A stretch of 8,204 nucleotides of DNA from an uncultured Alistipes sp. GTDB lineage: Bacteria > Bacteroidota > Bacteroidia > Bacteroidales > Rikenellaceae. Shown piece after piece: positions 7,916-8,204 of the stretch. The stretch covers positions 1 through 8,204 of the forward strand of contig CATKXN010000126.1 of NCBI GenBank assembly GCA_949840605.1, written 5' to 3'. Position 1 is the first letter of the stretch. Every line of letters begins with the position of its first letter. A program made the translations under genes and the position numbers. Below the pieces are notes generated by a model. That model was not told where the DNA came from, made no database searches, and saw only the letters and a program-made list of their open reading frames with translations.

Positions 7916-8204
7916 GCTTCCGTATTTTGTTTTTTGTTCAGCAGCGGCAGCAGGAACGAAATCACTGACGCCGCGATCCAGAATATTGCCACGGGTCCGA
8001 AATCGTAGTGCTTTGCGCCGTCCGCAGCTACGGTTATGTTGGAGTCTATGAGCCATCCGGATGCCACGTCCTGAATTCCCGCGGCGCAGTAGGACGCCAT
8101 TCCGACGATCCCCAGTGCGGCCCCTGTCGCCTTCCGGGGCACGATGTCCACGGCCATCAGCCCCCCGAGGAAGCAGATCAGCACGCCGATGGCTATTCCG
8201 AAGA
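7912..8204 (-). CDS. C-terminal part of an OPA/UhpC-like MFS transporter (5' partial)
   Basis: The frame runs from the right edge of the window to a TGA at 7914-7912, giving the last 96 residues of a membrane protein. Three hydrophobic helices are visible: FGIAIGVLICFLGGLMAV, then GAALGIVGMASYCAAGIQDVASGWLI, then GPVAIFWIAASVISFLLPLL, ending in a short basic tail LNKKQNTEA. The signature VDIVPRKATGAALGIVGM and the 'GIQDVASGWLID' helix resemble the organophosphate:phosphate antiporter branch of the major facilitator superfamily (UhpC, UhpT, GlpT). That family exchanges sugar phosphates or glycerol phosphate for phosphate, and UhpC-type members sense them. The N-terminal half is missing from the window, so a transporter and a sensor cannot be told apart. 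The stop overlaps the esterase start as ATGA, indicating translational coupling. Confidence 0.8.
   Translation of the reverse strand, partial: FGIAIGVLICFLGGLMAVDIVPRKATGAALGIVGMASYCAAGIQDVASGWLIDSNITVAADGAKHYDFGPVAIFWIAASVISFLLPLLNKKQNTEA

Overview
The window looks like ordinary chromosomal DNA from a GC-rich member of the Bacteroidota, most likely Bacteroidales and plausibly Alistipes or a close relative. The evidence is three copies of the Bacteroidota -7 promoter box TAnnTTTG correctly placed before genes, A-rich translation starts without Shine-Dalgarno sequences, a DUF4136-type lipoprotein, a PAS-rich hybrid kinase and Bacteroides-like versions of most proteins. The genus is an inference from base composition (by eye near 60% GC) and protein style, not something proven here.

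Layout, left to right: (1) the last 54 codons of a probable Gfo/Idh/MocA-family oxidoreductase (+). (2) folE, GTP cyclohydrolase I (+), with a promoter box so close to its ATG that the mRNA should be nearly leaderless. (3) A 774-residue soluble hybrid histidine kinase on the minus strand, converging on folE with a 4-base overlap of the stop codons. (4) Divergent from the kinase, a two-gene envelope operon (+): a DUF4136-like lipoprotein with a striking Trp/Tyr-rich block, then a small outer-membrane beta-barrel, closed by a strong terminator. (5) A 262-bp AT-richer gap containing that terminator, a promoter-like element, an 8-codon ORF, a second terminator-type hairpin with a possible competing fold, and a perfect dyad. 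(6) A class I SAM-dependent methyltransferase (+) ending in a 12-bp-stem terminator. (7) On the minus strand, an OPA/UhpC-like MFS transporter (5' part outside the window) translationally coupled by ATGA to a secreted SGNH esterase, followed by a YghZ/Gpr-type aldo/keto reductase with its own promoter box.

Functionally this is a mix of housekeeping (pterin synthesis, aldehyde detoxification), envelope and signalling genes. I see no mobile element, CRISPR array, rRNA or tRNA, toxin-antitoxin or defence cluster, and no clear new multi-gene system. The most interesting stretch is the leader-like region before the methyltransferase (about 4738-4929), which has the parts of a transcription attenuator. 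Two long minus-strand reading frames (the kinase and the aldo/keto reductase) should be started well downstream of their longest possible starts, because the promoter box would otherwise lie inside or at the edge of the coding region.
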